Positions 54,620 to 64,000 of a stretch of 64,000 nt of DNA are shown in pieces. Origin of the DNA: Pararge aegeria (Eukaryota; Arthropoda; Insecta; Lepidoptera; Nymphalidae); assembly GCF_905163445.1 (NCBI RefSeq), contig NC_053184.1:17298001-17362000 (forward strand), given 5' to 3'. Position 1 is the first letter of the stretch. Every line of letters starts with the position of its first letter. The translations under genes and the position numbers were made by a program. A model generated the notes under the pieces. It made no database searches. It had not been told where the DNA came from and worked only from the letters and a program-made list of their open reading frames with translations.

Positions 54620-56240
54620 ATTTTGCACAGGATTTGGGTATGTGCACACTGTTGGTGCTTTTTGACTTCTTTCGGGCATTTGACAGTATCAATACAGCAC
54701 TTTTATTATCAAAGTTATCGCATTATGGCTTTACTGTTGATACTGTCAAGTGGTTTGAGAGGTATCTTAGCAAAAGAGCACAAATTGTGGAAATTGTACT
54801 CGAGGATGGTAAGGAGCATCGTTCCGTGCCTGTGCCAGTCAATAGAGGCGTGCCACAGGGCTCAGTCCTTGGTCCTCTTCTTTTTATATTGTATTCTGCT
54901 GATGTTGCTAAGCAGATCTTACACTGTAAATATCATATGTATGCAGATGATTTGCAACTCTACTACCATTTCAAGGCAGAAAACCTCGATGACGCTGTTC
55001 GCTTTGTTAATGCAGACTTGGGCCGAATAGGGGCCTGGGCAGACCGTAACTCTCTTGTACTTAATCCATGAAAGTCGAAGTATATACTATTCGGTTCTGC
55101 AAAGCAACTATATAAGCTTCGTTCCGGTGTTAGTATAGATATTGAGGGCTGCGCCATAGAGAGAGTCTGCAAAGCTCGAAATTTGGGATTGCTCATGGAT
55201 GCAGATTTAAGGTTCGAGGAACACTTAGCAGAAGTAGTTCGCAATTGTTTCTACAGACTAAAGATCCTCTACAAGGTCCGTCAGTATCTTTCAGTAGAAG
55301 TGCGCTTACAGCTAGTAGAGGCTTTGGTGCTGTCTAAACTAAACTACGCGGATGTTGTGTTCGGTCCTCGATTGCTGTGCCGTACGAAGCGTCTCATCCA
55401 GAGAGTGCAGAATGCATGTGCGAGGTTTTGTTTCGACATACCTCCTAGAACCCATGTAACTCCTTTCTTAAACAATCATCACTTGTTAAAAATGGGTTCT
55501 CGAAGGAAATTGCATCTTGCAGGTCTTCTCTATGGCGTAATAAAGCAAGGTAAGCCTTTGTATTTAATAAATAAACTGAATTGGGTTAGTGACGATGAAA
55601 GGAAGCTTCGAAGCAGTCGAAACCAGCTTCGCATCCCACTTCATCGTACTGCTGCGTTTAGGGGCTCGTTCACGTACTCCGCCACGAAGTGTTGGAATAA
55701 TATTCCTCCGCCAATCAAGAACTTTAAAAGTAAGTTTGGATTTAAGAACCAAATTAAACAATATTTATCGGCCAAACAGGTGGAATTCCAAGAACATGTG
55801 GCGGAGTCATCTTTTCTCTAGAGACAGTCTGTATACTTTACTATACTTTACTTTACCACTTAATAATTTTATCACTATTATATTACACTGTGTATCTTAA
55901 TAAGTTTATGATATATGTACGTTTTTATTTTCAAGTTTATATAAATATATGTACTTTAGTTTATTATTATTATTGTTGTGGATTTATTTAGTTAGTTTTT
56001 CTTTTTTTTTAACTAAGCTTAAAATGTGGTCAGTAGATGGCTACGTATTTCCGTGGTGTTACCTGGTACAAGGTGCCAACTGAAAATCAGCGCTGTATGC
56101 TCCAACTGGCGCATGCAGCACAATGCTGAGCTGGCACCTTTTTTCTAGGTTGTGCCACACATAACATATGTGGTGTTGTGAATATTGTAATGTGTGGCGC
56201 AATGTAAAAAATAAATGTTTCTTTCTTTCTTTCTTTGGTG
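54620..56240 (+). mobile_element. 5'-truncated jockey/CR1-type LINE
   Basis: It contains the second half of a reverse transcriptase and C-terminal region, then a roughly 415-bp 3' UTR ending in 'aaataaatg' and a (TTTC)n microsatellite at 56217-56236. The 3' UTR has 'tctaggttgtgccacacata' and 'gtgtggcgcaatg', shared with 8020-8160. The N-terminal endonuclease and first part of RT are missing, as usual for incomplete target-primed reverse transcription. Confidence 0.88.
54634..55821 (+). pseudogene. LINE reverse transcriptase, one in-frame stop
   Basis: One frame runs from 54634 to the stop at 55821, interrupted only by TGA at 55069-55071, within the NP-KSK stretch just after the RT core. RT motifs in order: FDFFRAFDSINTALLLSKL (motif A), NRGVPQGSVLGPLLFILY (motif B) and MYADDLQLYY (catalytic YADD). 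The C-terminal part includes QRVQNACARFCF and TKCWNNIPPPIKNFKSKFGF, typical of jockey/CR1-like elements. A non-LTR RT copies its own RNA into DNA at the target site. This copy cannot be active because it is truncated and carries the stop, but the long open frame says it is relatively young. Confidence 0.9.
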
Positions 56241-56324
56241 TTAAAGAGTTGTGTATTAATTTAGCTTGTGTGTAAAGTGAACTAAAATATATATTATTTA
56301 CTGGTATTGGATACTGTGTTTTCA

Positions 56325-56640
56325 TTTTACTATGGTTTAAGTGTAATCAGCCTAAGCTTTGAAGTCTCCATACATTAGTCATAACGTTTAATAAACTGTA
56401 CGTAGGATTAGCCGCTAATAATACAACGTAACCGGATTTTCCGGTAGCTGAATTTAAAGAGACGTGCGGAAAAAAAAATATTTCGGCTCAATCGACTTTT
56501 TTGCCGATCGACAATACGCTAATATGATCTTATGGTTTCACTTTAATAAGCCTAAGCTTTGAAGTTTCCATACCTTAGTCATCACGTTTGACAAACTGTG
56601 CACAGGATTTGCCGGTAATAGTACTGTCAACTTGTAGATT
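56325..56640 (+). repeat. about 195-bp tandem repeat array, right part
   Basis: 'cagcctaagctttgaagtct' at about 56350 recurs as 'taagcctaagctttgaagtt' at about 56549. 'ttgccgatcgacaatacgct' and 'tggatttgccggtaat'-like markers match the left part at 54000-54320. Confidence 0.75.
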
Positions 56641-57054
56641 TATGTATTTTGTGTAGCTCGTTAAAATAAGAACGCTATACTATGGGGGCTTTATTCGATT
56701 GTTGTGAAATGTCGCGCTGTAAATCAAAAGTAATTGGACTTCTTTCAATTCGTATGTTTTAATGTCTACCAAAATGGTTCTAGCGAAAACTACTAGCTTG
56801 ATATTCAATTTATTTTATTTTTGTTTGGCAAAATAACCGTTTACAACAGGAGGTTAACACTTATCATATCCCCCAGCTTAAATGTAGCCTCGTGGAGTAG
56901 TAAGAATACAAAATTTATTGAATACAATATCGTCGCTTACAATACCACGTAAGCCATCTAGCCACATGAGCATAGTTTTTAGGATATACAATAAACTGTT
57001 ATCTTTTTTTTATATAAAAATCGCATGATAGTAATTTGAAGTATTTAAATATTT
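56641..57054. other. no gene seen
   Basis: AT-rich, with no motif or repeat recognised. Confidence 0.4.
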
Positions 57055-57195
57055 GAATGAATTTACTTTTATTGTACACCACATAAAAATACAGGAAGAA
57101 TTATAAAAAAAAACTAGTTTACACTATGTATACAATTAGGCGGCCTTATCGCTATATAACGATGTTTTCCAGGCAACCGATGGTGTAAAACACTG
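57055..57195 (-). repeat. dispersed repeat family K
   Basis: 'ttgaatgaatttacttttat', 'tgtacaccacataaaaatac', 'aggcggccttatcgctatat', 'gatgttttccaggcaacc'. Confidence 0.78.
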
Positions 57196-57329
57196 CTCAA
57201 GACGAGAAATAAATATTTATGTGTTGTTATAATATATATTTGTTTATTTTGATATTTATTAAAGATATTTTGTACTTTTGATGTATTTTTGTAAAGTAGT
57301 TTATGTAATAGTACCTATGTAGTTATTCC

Positions 57330-57480
57330 TAATTTGAAAGTTGCCTGGCAGAGACAGCTATTAAGCGATAAGGCCGCCTTTTGTTTTCTACATCTTTCTT
57401 CATGTTTCTGTTTTTATTTTATTTTTGTTTATGTTAATGATGTGTTGTGTATACAAATAAAGAGCAAATAATAATAATGA
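57330..57480 (+). repeat. dispersed repeat family K
   Basis: 'gaaagttgcctggcagagac', 'agctattaagcgataaggcc', 'gccttttgttttctacatct', 'tacaaataaagagcaaataa'. It faces the inverted copy at 57055, about 140 bp away. Confidence 0.75.
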
Positions 57481-57994
57481 TAAAACCTCATTATGTTTAA
57501 TGATTAATGTTTCAATTTAAACATTGATTGAATATTACCTATTTGACTTTTGCATAAAATGGTTTTTTGGGTGCTGAAAACTTTGGTAATTTTACTAAGC
57601 GATGACATGTCATGAATAATAGACATTGTGACAGCAGATTAAAATTTCAATTTAGATTGAAAGATTATGTAGACAATACATAATGTTACATTTATAACAC
57701 AATGTTTAGAATAAATCTGATTCTATAATGTAACGTATGTACACCCAGTTTGGGAGCAACCATTTTTTTTAATTAAATAATTTTATGAGTTTTAAAAACA
57801 TAAGTAATACATCGTATAGTAGGAAAACCGATTTTATTGGGGATGCTCCAAATAAAAAATATCAATTACAGATTTAAAACATTGGTCTATGACGTATTTT
57901 TTTAATATTTTATTAAAATCAGTGTCACTTTCAGTGTTCCTAATAAAATCTCGGCAGATGGTTAAATATTTTTATAGACAGATTAGAATACTGC

Positions 57995-58235
57995 TGTCAC
58001 CACCCCTCCGGCGTCCCCTTTTCTGCGGGTGTCGTACGAGGCGACTTAGGGAATATAACGGAGTACGGGTCTCGGGGAATATAGCGTCTCTTGTACAACA
58101 ATTACCATGTATTGCTATACCAACCCGTCTCCCCAGCATGATGATTATGGGTAAACACTCCCGTTGGTAGAGGCCTTTAGTCCAAAAGGGGCTGGACTGT
58201 CTGGGGACTGTTAAAGGCTGTTGAATAAGATGCCT
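57995..58235 (+). repeat. dispersed repeat family P
   Basis: 'gcgggtgtcgtacgaggcga', 'cttagggaatataacggagt', 'aacccgtctccccagcatga', 'ggggctggactgtctgggga'. The longest copy in the window. Confidence 0.7.
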
Positions 58236-58269
58236 TATTTTACGAAGTTTCGTAGGTATTTCAATACCG

Positions 58270-58505
58270 TAGTCATCAGCATCATCATACCAACCCATTA
58301 CCCGCCCACTACAGGGCACGGGTATCCTCCCACAATGAGAAGGGGCTATGGCCGTAGTCCACCACGCTGGCCCAGTGCGGATTGTTGGACTTATCACACC
58401 TTTTAGAACATTATGGAGAACTATCAGGTGTGAAGATTTCTTCACGATGTTTTGCTTCACCGTTAAAGCAAATGATACCGCAGTAGTTGAAATTAAAAAA
58501 CATAC
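58270..58505 (-). repeat. SINE family 1
   Basis: 'catcatcataccaacccatt', 'cccactacagggcacgggta', 'ggctatggccgtagtccacc', 'tttagaacattatggagaac', 'gcttcaccgttaaagcaaat'. The tRNA-like head is missing. Confidence 0.85.
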
Positions 58506-59401
58506 CGACAAAGACAACACTTTTATTATACAGCCAGCGACCCGTACCCGTATTGAGAAGTCTTTATTACAGCTGAGGTCTGTTATAGATGTGATGTGAT
58601 GTGTGTGCTGTGCACAGGTATAAATAAGAACAAAGAGTAAATTTATTTTTCGAAAAAAACACGAGTATATGTTTTTTCGTTCGAAACATCTTCATAAGTC
58701 TTTATTGTTTAAATAAACCATTTCTGAAAAATAATCTGAACGATGGTAAAAACTGCATCAAAATCCGTTGCTCGGTTCCGGAGTAAGCAGATAAAGAGAC
58801 AGTCGCGTAAAGCGACTTTGTTTTACACTATGTAGAGGCTCAATACCCGCTAGTGGGTAAACTGTCTCGTAAAGCAGATTTATATGCCCACTGCTTTCCT
58901 GGCGACGTGAATAGGCACGCTCACAAAACATTTTCAATTAGTGCAAGGAAGCGGTAGATACAAGCACATTGTACTTTCTACAGGTGCACAGGAATGAAAT
59001 ATTAAAAGTGTCGCTCTTAGGCACCCATTCCTCGTTTACTCCTGACCTACTTAGCTAAAAAGCACTTTTATACTAAAAACTTTTTCGTGCATTTAAGCTA
59101 TCCTCAGAAGGCGCCGTCCACAGTAATAAAGTGGATGACTAACCGAAAAATATAATGTTTACTTAACTTCGCTGAAAGTAATAACTGTCACAACTGGAAA
59201 GTGGAATACTGAATATGCTTGATGATATATTATTATCTCTGGAGAAATCTGGGATTTAATGTAGCGAGAACTCATTTTGTTTGCCGGACCAATAAAATAT
59301 ATATGTCTGGAACAATCTGCAAAAAACTTTTGCGCTGTGGGTTCCGAATTTTGAAAGGTTACATTGTTTTTTTTTCTTAATTATTTATGGTTTGGTCATT
59401 T

Positions 59402-59665
59402 CGACAGCCAATTGGCGCAGTGGACAGCTACCCTGCGTTTTGAGTCCAAGGCCGTGTGTTCGATTCCCACAACTGGAAAATGTTTATGCGGTTAACATGA
59501 GTGTTTTTCAGTGGGTGTTTATATGTATGTCATAAGTATTTATATATATTATTTAAAAAAAAATATTCGTCGGTCATGTTAGTTCCCATAACGCAAGCTA
59601 TGCTTACTTTGGGGCTAGATGGCGCTGTGTATATTGTCGTAGTATATTTATATTTATTTCGCAAA
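59402..59665 (+). repeat. SINE family 2
   Basis: 'cagccaattggcgcagtgga', 'ttgagtccaaggccgtgtgt', 'tcgattcccacaactggaaa', 'gctatgcttactttggggct', 'gtagtatatttatatttatt'. Confidence 0.88.
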
Positions 59666-60039
59666 TTCGCATTTTTTTTATTCTATATAGTAGAATAAAA
59701 AAAATTCAAGAACAATTTGAATGTGAAGTGCTAAAAACTAGGATATCACCGCTTCTCAAAATATATAAACCACTTATAATTGCAATGTGGTAATGCTACG
59801 CTTACTTTCTAAACAGATATAAATTCAGCCCAAACTGAATAAAGATTCAGCCACAGGCCGAGTTTAGCAAAGCTGTATGATATAACACACTGGCGACGTC
59901 TGTAGGTAAAATATAAACCTCGGTAGAGAATGAGAGCCCGAAGTCCTAGTTACTTGTTTGTCAGTCAGAATTTATAATGCCTGTTTCGACGCCGGTGCAA
60001 TAAGCCAAAATAAACAGCCGACGAACTTTCTAGTAAAAG

Positions 60040-60260
60040 GCATTCGGAATTTAAAACGTGAAACGTCCTATTTCGATGCTGCCTTGCTTTGCGCGGCTAA
60101 ATGGAACGCATTCGGGCCGTGGACGTGGGAGTCAAAGACTGAGTGGGGACGCGTGGGGCCGGGTAGAGTCAGGCGCCCCCTGCGGAAGGATGTCGTGATG
60201 AATTTGTCCCCGCGCTCCCATCCCATTAGGACATTGACTGTTCTATTGTACGTGACAGAT
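60040..60260. promoter_or_regulatory. GC-rich island, possible promoter or first exon
   Basis: CpG-bearing sequence ('gtggggacgcgtggggccgg', 'aggcgccccctgcggaagg') stands out against AT-rich flanks. The plus-strand open frame over it (59958-60266) has no recognisable domain. It could be a non-coding first exon or promoter of Shank or of another gene, or a repeat not recognised. There is no direct evidence for any of these. Confidence 0.3.
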
Positions 60261-60694
60261 AAGTAATTGCAATGCGGAATTTATGTGTCATATCGCGAAA
60301 GGATTTAAAAAGAGACGCTTTTTAGGGCGATTTGTAAAAGCGGGGAATATAACTAGATTTTTAGTTCAAAGTTTTTGGAACGTCTCTTAAAATCGGTTTG
60401 GTGTTAAAAAAATGGGCAGCATTGTTTTCGTTTCCCGTTTGAATAACGTGTGTTTGATCGTTGAAATAATCACAACATATGAGTGCCCATATTATTATGA
60501 AATCATAGAAACATAGTTTTGTAGTATAATATGTAGTGTAGATAATATGTGTAGTACACTGTATAGTGTAGTAGTAAAATAGTGGTTAGAGTTCACTATG
60601 TTGAAAAGGTCCTAGATTCGAATACTGGGCCAGCAGAGTTAATATTGTTTATTTTATAAATTTTCTATATTTTTGAGTGCCCTCCGATGAAGTG

Positions 60695-60835
60695 AAGAAG
60701 AAGAAGAAACACTTTATTGCACGTATAACCTACAGGAAAAGAAACAGTAAGGAGTATACAGTACACAATGTAGACATACAAAGGCGGCCTTATTGCTGCA
60801 AGCAATCTCTTACAGACAACCTTAAGACTATTCCA
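60695..60835 (-). repeat. dispersed repeat family K
   Basis: 'aagaagaagaaacactttat', 'tgcacgtataacctacagga', 'aaaggcggccttattgctgc', 'ctcttacagacaacctta'. Confidence 0.7.
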
Positions 60836-60839
60836 TACG

Positions 60840-61640
60840 GAAGTTATATGGAAGTGGTATTCAGTAACCTTTTTCCTCGGTTTATTTCTTTATATACATT
60901 ATGTAATTTTGTATGTAATAGTAGGCTCAGGAAACGGGTATATATATAAAAAGGATTTAGAAAAGGAAACAGCACACAACGCCACACAATGTAAAGGTCC
61001 AGATAGAGCCAAATGCTGCCGACTCAGCTGTAGCGGGCCAGTCGGCCACAAGGCGTAGAGCTCTCACGCTGAATCTTTCTGCCCACTCTGTGAAGTTTTA
61101 GGGCTTGGCGCGACTACAACTGGATGCCCAAAATATAGGAACAACATTTATAAACAATAATAATTTTTTCAAACGCAAATCTCAAATTATATCTACAATT
61201 ACAAAATAATTCCAATATTCTTTATTTAAAATGAATATAACTAGGGATTAGGTTTACAAAACTACTCCGGAGTTAGGAAATTGGCGTCGTCTACGCCCGT
61301 GCCTAAAAGGGCACGCTAAGCCTTCGTTTCTGTTTTTTTTAAAGCCAACACCTGAATACTAAACACGTGATAATGAACGTGAAAGTACCGTTGATGATCA
61401 CAGATGGGTCAATAGAGTAGGAATCGCTCAATGCTCGACTGAAGCAGTTGGCTTACGGAGTTGAAGGTAGATTGTGAAATACTAACGAGCATTGAGTCCG
61501 TTCAAGTGATGTTTCACACGGAATCATTCGTAATGCAAGAAAACTATCTAGGTGAAGCGTCAAGTTTTTACAATATCACATTCTGTTTATGATTCTTTTC
61601 AGTTCTCAGAATTGTATGCTAGCAAACATAATACCTAAAC
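60840..61640. other. no gene seen
   Basis: Mixed composition; 'tacgcccgtgcctaaaaggg' near 61294 is a slightly GC-richer patch. No motif or repeat assigned. Confidence 0.4.
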
Positions 61641-61644
61641 ACAT

Positions 61645-62262
61645 ACATATACTACAACAATACACACTTCTCCAAAGTAAGCGCAGCTTGTTTATGGGTA
61701 CTAAGATGATTGATTAATATTTTCATACAACGTGTAAATGATAACCGAAATAATACTTCAGGGGCTCAGTTACATTATTTACAGTCTCTGAGTCTTATCT
61801 CTGAAACCGAAACGCTAATAGTTATTGAGGAAACCATTGCTATAGCTATTACTAAAAGCAATCAGATAACATCGCATGCAAAAGTTAAGTAAGGTGACTC
61901 CTGTCATTTTATTAGGTACGCGTCGCGTAGCTTAGGTTACTATGCACTTGTCGGTATTTTATCTTCAATAGGGTTGTCATAAGTAAACACTTAGAATGTT
62001 TGGATTAGTTTGTTTGGGAAAATAAATATGCTTTTTTTGATTTATTATTTTTACAGGGTGATTCCTTATCAAATATACTTATGCACACTTAAACATTATT
62101 TCGTAATTCCGTTACATATTGTATATATTTTCATAGATTAACACCTACACATTGAAAAACATTCATGTTCATCACTCAAATATTTCCCAGTTGTGGGAAT
62201 GGAACCCACAGCTATGGAATCCGAAAGCAGCGTCGCTGCCCACTACGCCAATAGGCCGTCAA
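61645..62262 (-). repeat. SINE family 2 copy split by an insertion
   Basis: The left part 61645-61727 ('ccaaagtaagcgcagcttgt', 'gggtactaagatgattgat') and the right part 62125-62262 ('cattcatgttcatcactcaa', 'gttgtgggaatggaaccca', 'gctgcccactacgccaat') belong to one inverted SINE. Confidence 0.8.
61728..62124. mobile_element. unclassified 397-bp insertion with 11-bp TSD
   Basis: Flanked by 'atattttcata' at 61717-61727 and 62125-62135, exactly where the SINE family 2 body is interrupted. It has no coding capacity, no obvious terminal inverted repeats and no poly-A at either end. The class is unknown. Confidence 0.6.
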
Positions 62263-62459
62263 ACCATGGAATCAAGAGATCTGAATTATACGAGGGGAGG
62301 CCTGAGCATTCAATCTTAACAGAATAACCTAAAAACGTTCCTTGAGTAGGGAGGAAATCCTCATCTAACCTAACAATTTATGGTCCGATCTGCGAATTGG
62401 CTTATCCGTAGAATCGGATCGGTTTATTTGAAAAGGAAATTGCAAGACTTAGCCGATGT

Positions 62460-62755
62460 GCTAAATTGCACCCTACAGGTTCTCCAACTTTTCGCGGAGT
62501 ATAGCAAATTAAGCTTAATTTTCATATTGGATAGAAGCAGGCCTTTGCGAAAATCCATGATATATTATGAAATTTAAACTTAATTTGCTATATTCCGCGA
62601 AAAGCAGGAGAATCTGAATGGTGTAATTTATAATTTCTTCAATCCACATACTCCACACCAAACAGATCTTCGGCAATGTACCCTCTACGCACGTTTCGCT
62701 CCGAAACCGGAGCATTCTCAGGACATCTTGGCTTTACAACGAATATTTGTTTAAT
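62460..62755. repeat. dispersed repeat family R, inverted pair
   Basis: 'cgcggagtatagcaaattaa' with 'gcttaattttcatat' (62495-62530) is followed by the inverse 'aaacttaatttgctatattc' with 'cgcgaaaagcaggagaat' (62572-62612), then 'ccacaccaaacagatcttcg', 'cgcacgtttcgctccgaaac', 'cggagcattctcaggacatc'. Confidence 0.72.
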
Positions 62756-63109
62756 ACTAGATTCTCCTCTCATAATACTTAACTTTCAGTGTGATGATGT
62801 TGTTTTTCCATAATGCATAGCTACTGCTCACAAGTGCAGTCGTTGAAAGCTCGTTAGTTTGCACAACTCGCAAGCTCGCAAGCCGGTCAATGAGCGTTTA
62901 TTACCCTACTGACCGATCTCGGCCGTCGAAGCGTATTGCGAAGTCGATAATAATTAGGTAATGTTGTCATTGCAAATCACGGACCCAGCGGCGGCACTTT
63001 CGAATACTTAGAATGTTTGATGCCGTCAGTAATCCCAACGTTTTTTTCTGACCCATAAAAAAATGACAGGTTTGTGTAAATTATGTATTGCATATCCGCT
63101 GGTCGTGTG

Positions 63110-63365
63110 TTTATATCATCATCACATCAACCCATTAATAAGAAGGGCCGTACGTTAAGATTGGTGGACTCTACACACCTTTGAGAACATTATGTAGGAC
63201 TCTCAAACGTGCAGGTTTGATGTTTTCCTTCACCGTTAAAGCAAGTGATATTTTAATAAATAAATACGCACAGAACTTAAGTTAGAGATGCGTGCTGGGA
63301 TTCGAACTCGGGCCCCCGAAAGTAAAGTCAAGCTCCTACCCAATGCGCTGTCACCGCTTTCAAAT
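63110..63365 (-). repeat. SINE family 1
   Basis: 'atcatcatcacatcaaccca', 'ttgagaacattatgtaggac', 'ccttcaccgttaaagcaagt', 'gatgcgtgctgggattcgaa', 'actcgggcccccgaaagtaa', with the tRNA-like head at the right end. Confidence 0.87.
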
Positions 63366-63444
63366 TTTTTTGTTCACATACTTCTAGTGAATTCATGCGA
63401 ACCTAGTCCGTAACAGCCATTTATATCAAATTTTTAAGTTTAAA

Positions 63445-63670
63445 AAGAGTCACTCAGCGGGCGATGGAAAAAGCTATGCTTGGTGTACTCGGAGAAAAAA
63501 GGAGATCTGGAGAAGGAACAGAGTTGAGCTATGTAGCGAAGTTGAAATATCAATTGGCGGGGCACTAAGCTTGGAGAACCGATTGATGTTGGGGTCCCAA
63601 CGTGCTGGAATGGCAACCCGCACTGGAAAGCGTAGTGTTGGCAGACCGTTTTATGTCGTGTCGCTTGTGC
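63445..63670 (+). pseudogene. RTE-clade LINE C-terminal fragment
   Basis: The plus strand encodes RAMEKAMLGVLGEKRRSGEG, then YVAKLKYQLAGH, and after stops and frameshifts WGPNVLEWQPALESV. The RAME.AMLGV...AKLK.Q.AGH...WGP.VLEW order is the usual C-terminus of RTE-type elements. The frame is broken in at least two places. Confidence 0.8.
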
Positions 63671-64000
63671 CCAGCAGGAAATCGCTGCTGGGCATAAGTG
63701 GCACAAGACCGAATGAGTAGAAATCACTACATAATATCTATGTCCAGCCGTGGAGGTCCTGTGGTTGAGATGATATTGATTAAGGACAAATATTTATCAT
63801 TTCTACCGCACTTTTAAAGGTCTCACAGCGCAAAGTCTTCGTTCGGGGCGATCCTCAAGTTCTTTGAGTGCAACTGGTAGAAATCTTTTGAAGATAATGA
63901 CGTTGTTGAAAAGTTCGCTTAGTCTAATTTTCTTTTCACTTTCTTTGAGGAAACCCCATTTATTCAAGTTCAAAAATATTTTATTCATGTAGACCTTATT

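Noticed and set aside
57972..58520. 182-codon minus-strand open frame
   Set aside because: It runs across a family P repeat and a SINE family 1 copy; the predicted protein is the antisense or chance reading of repeats.
1..64000. CRISPR arrays, bacterial operons, rRNA genes or phage modules
   Set aside because: None seen. The window is eukaryotic with spliced exons and dispersed retroelements; regularly spaced short repeats are absent except the roughly 195-bp array at 54.0-56.6 kb.

Overview
The window looks like insect nuclear DNA, most likely from a moth or butterfly. It is AT-rich and intron-rich, and crowded with short interspersed repeats of the lepidopteran type: two tRNA-headed SINE families, several LINE 3' ends, hAT-type MITEs and Helitron-like scraps. 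No rRNA gene, CRISPR array, bacterial-style operon or complete single-exon host gene was seen. The lepidopteran assignment rests on recognising repeat styles and is an inference. The animal host-gene assignment is strong.

Positions 1-25037, minus strand: the one host gene supported is an insect Shank/ProSAP homologue, a postsynaptic-type scaffold. Sixteen coding exons can be placed. The intron phases agree at every junction, giving an open frame of about 811 codons. In order it encodes the end of the N-terminal FERM-like region, an ankyrin-repeat block, a Ser-rich linker carrying PFRGPPRYNPKRR, an SH3 domain, a linker, a PDZ domain and the start of the proline/serine-rich tail. The gene runs off the left edge, so the SAM domain is expected there. 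Its first exons (start codon and first part of the FERM-like region) were not found to the right and lie further upstream, beyond the window or in the repeat-rich right part.

Positions 25038-64000: about 39 kb without a recognisable host exon, either a giant first intron or upstream flank of Shank. It holds a near-intact but 5'-truncated LINE with one in-frame stop (about 54620-56240) inserted in a roughly 195-bp tandem-repeat array, and fragments of at least three other LINE families. It also holds a perfect 462-bp tandem duplication, five insertions of a hAT-like MITE (three with exact 8-bp target duplications, several nested in other repeats), a 92-bp perfect inverted repeat, several smaller hairpins, and a few GC-richer or motif-bearing patches that could be regulatory.

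No new multi-gene biological system was found. The more unusual items are repeat structures: nested insertions that order the repeat families in time, an inverted duplication inside a SINE, the palindromic element at 28.7-29.1 kb, and the tandem array split by a LINE. Exon boundaries were placed by eye from GT/AG signals and phase. Repeat boundaries are approximate unless target duplications are stated.
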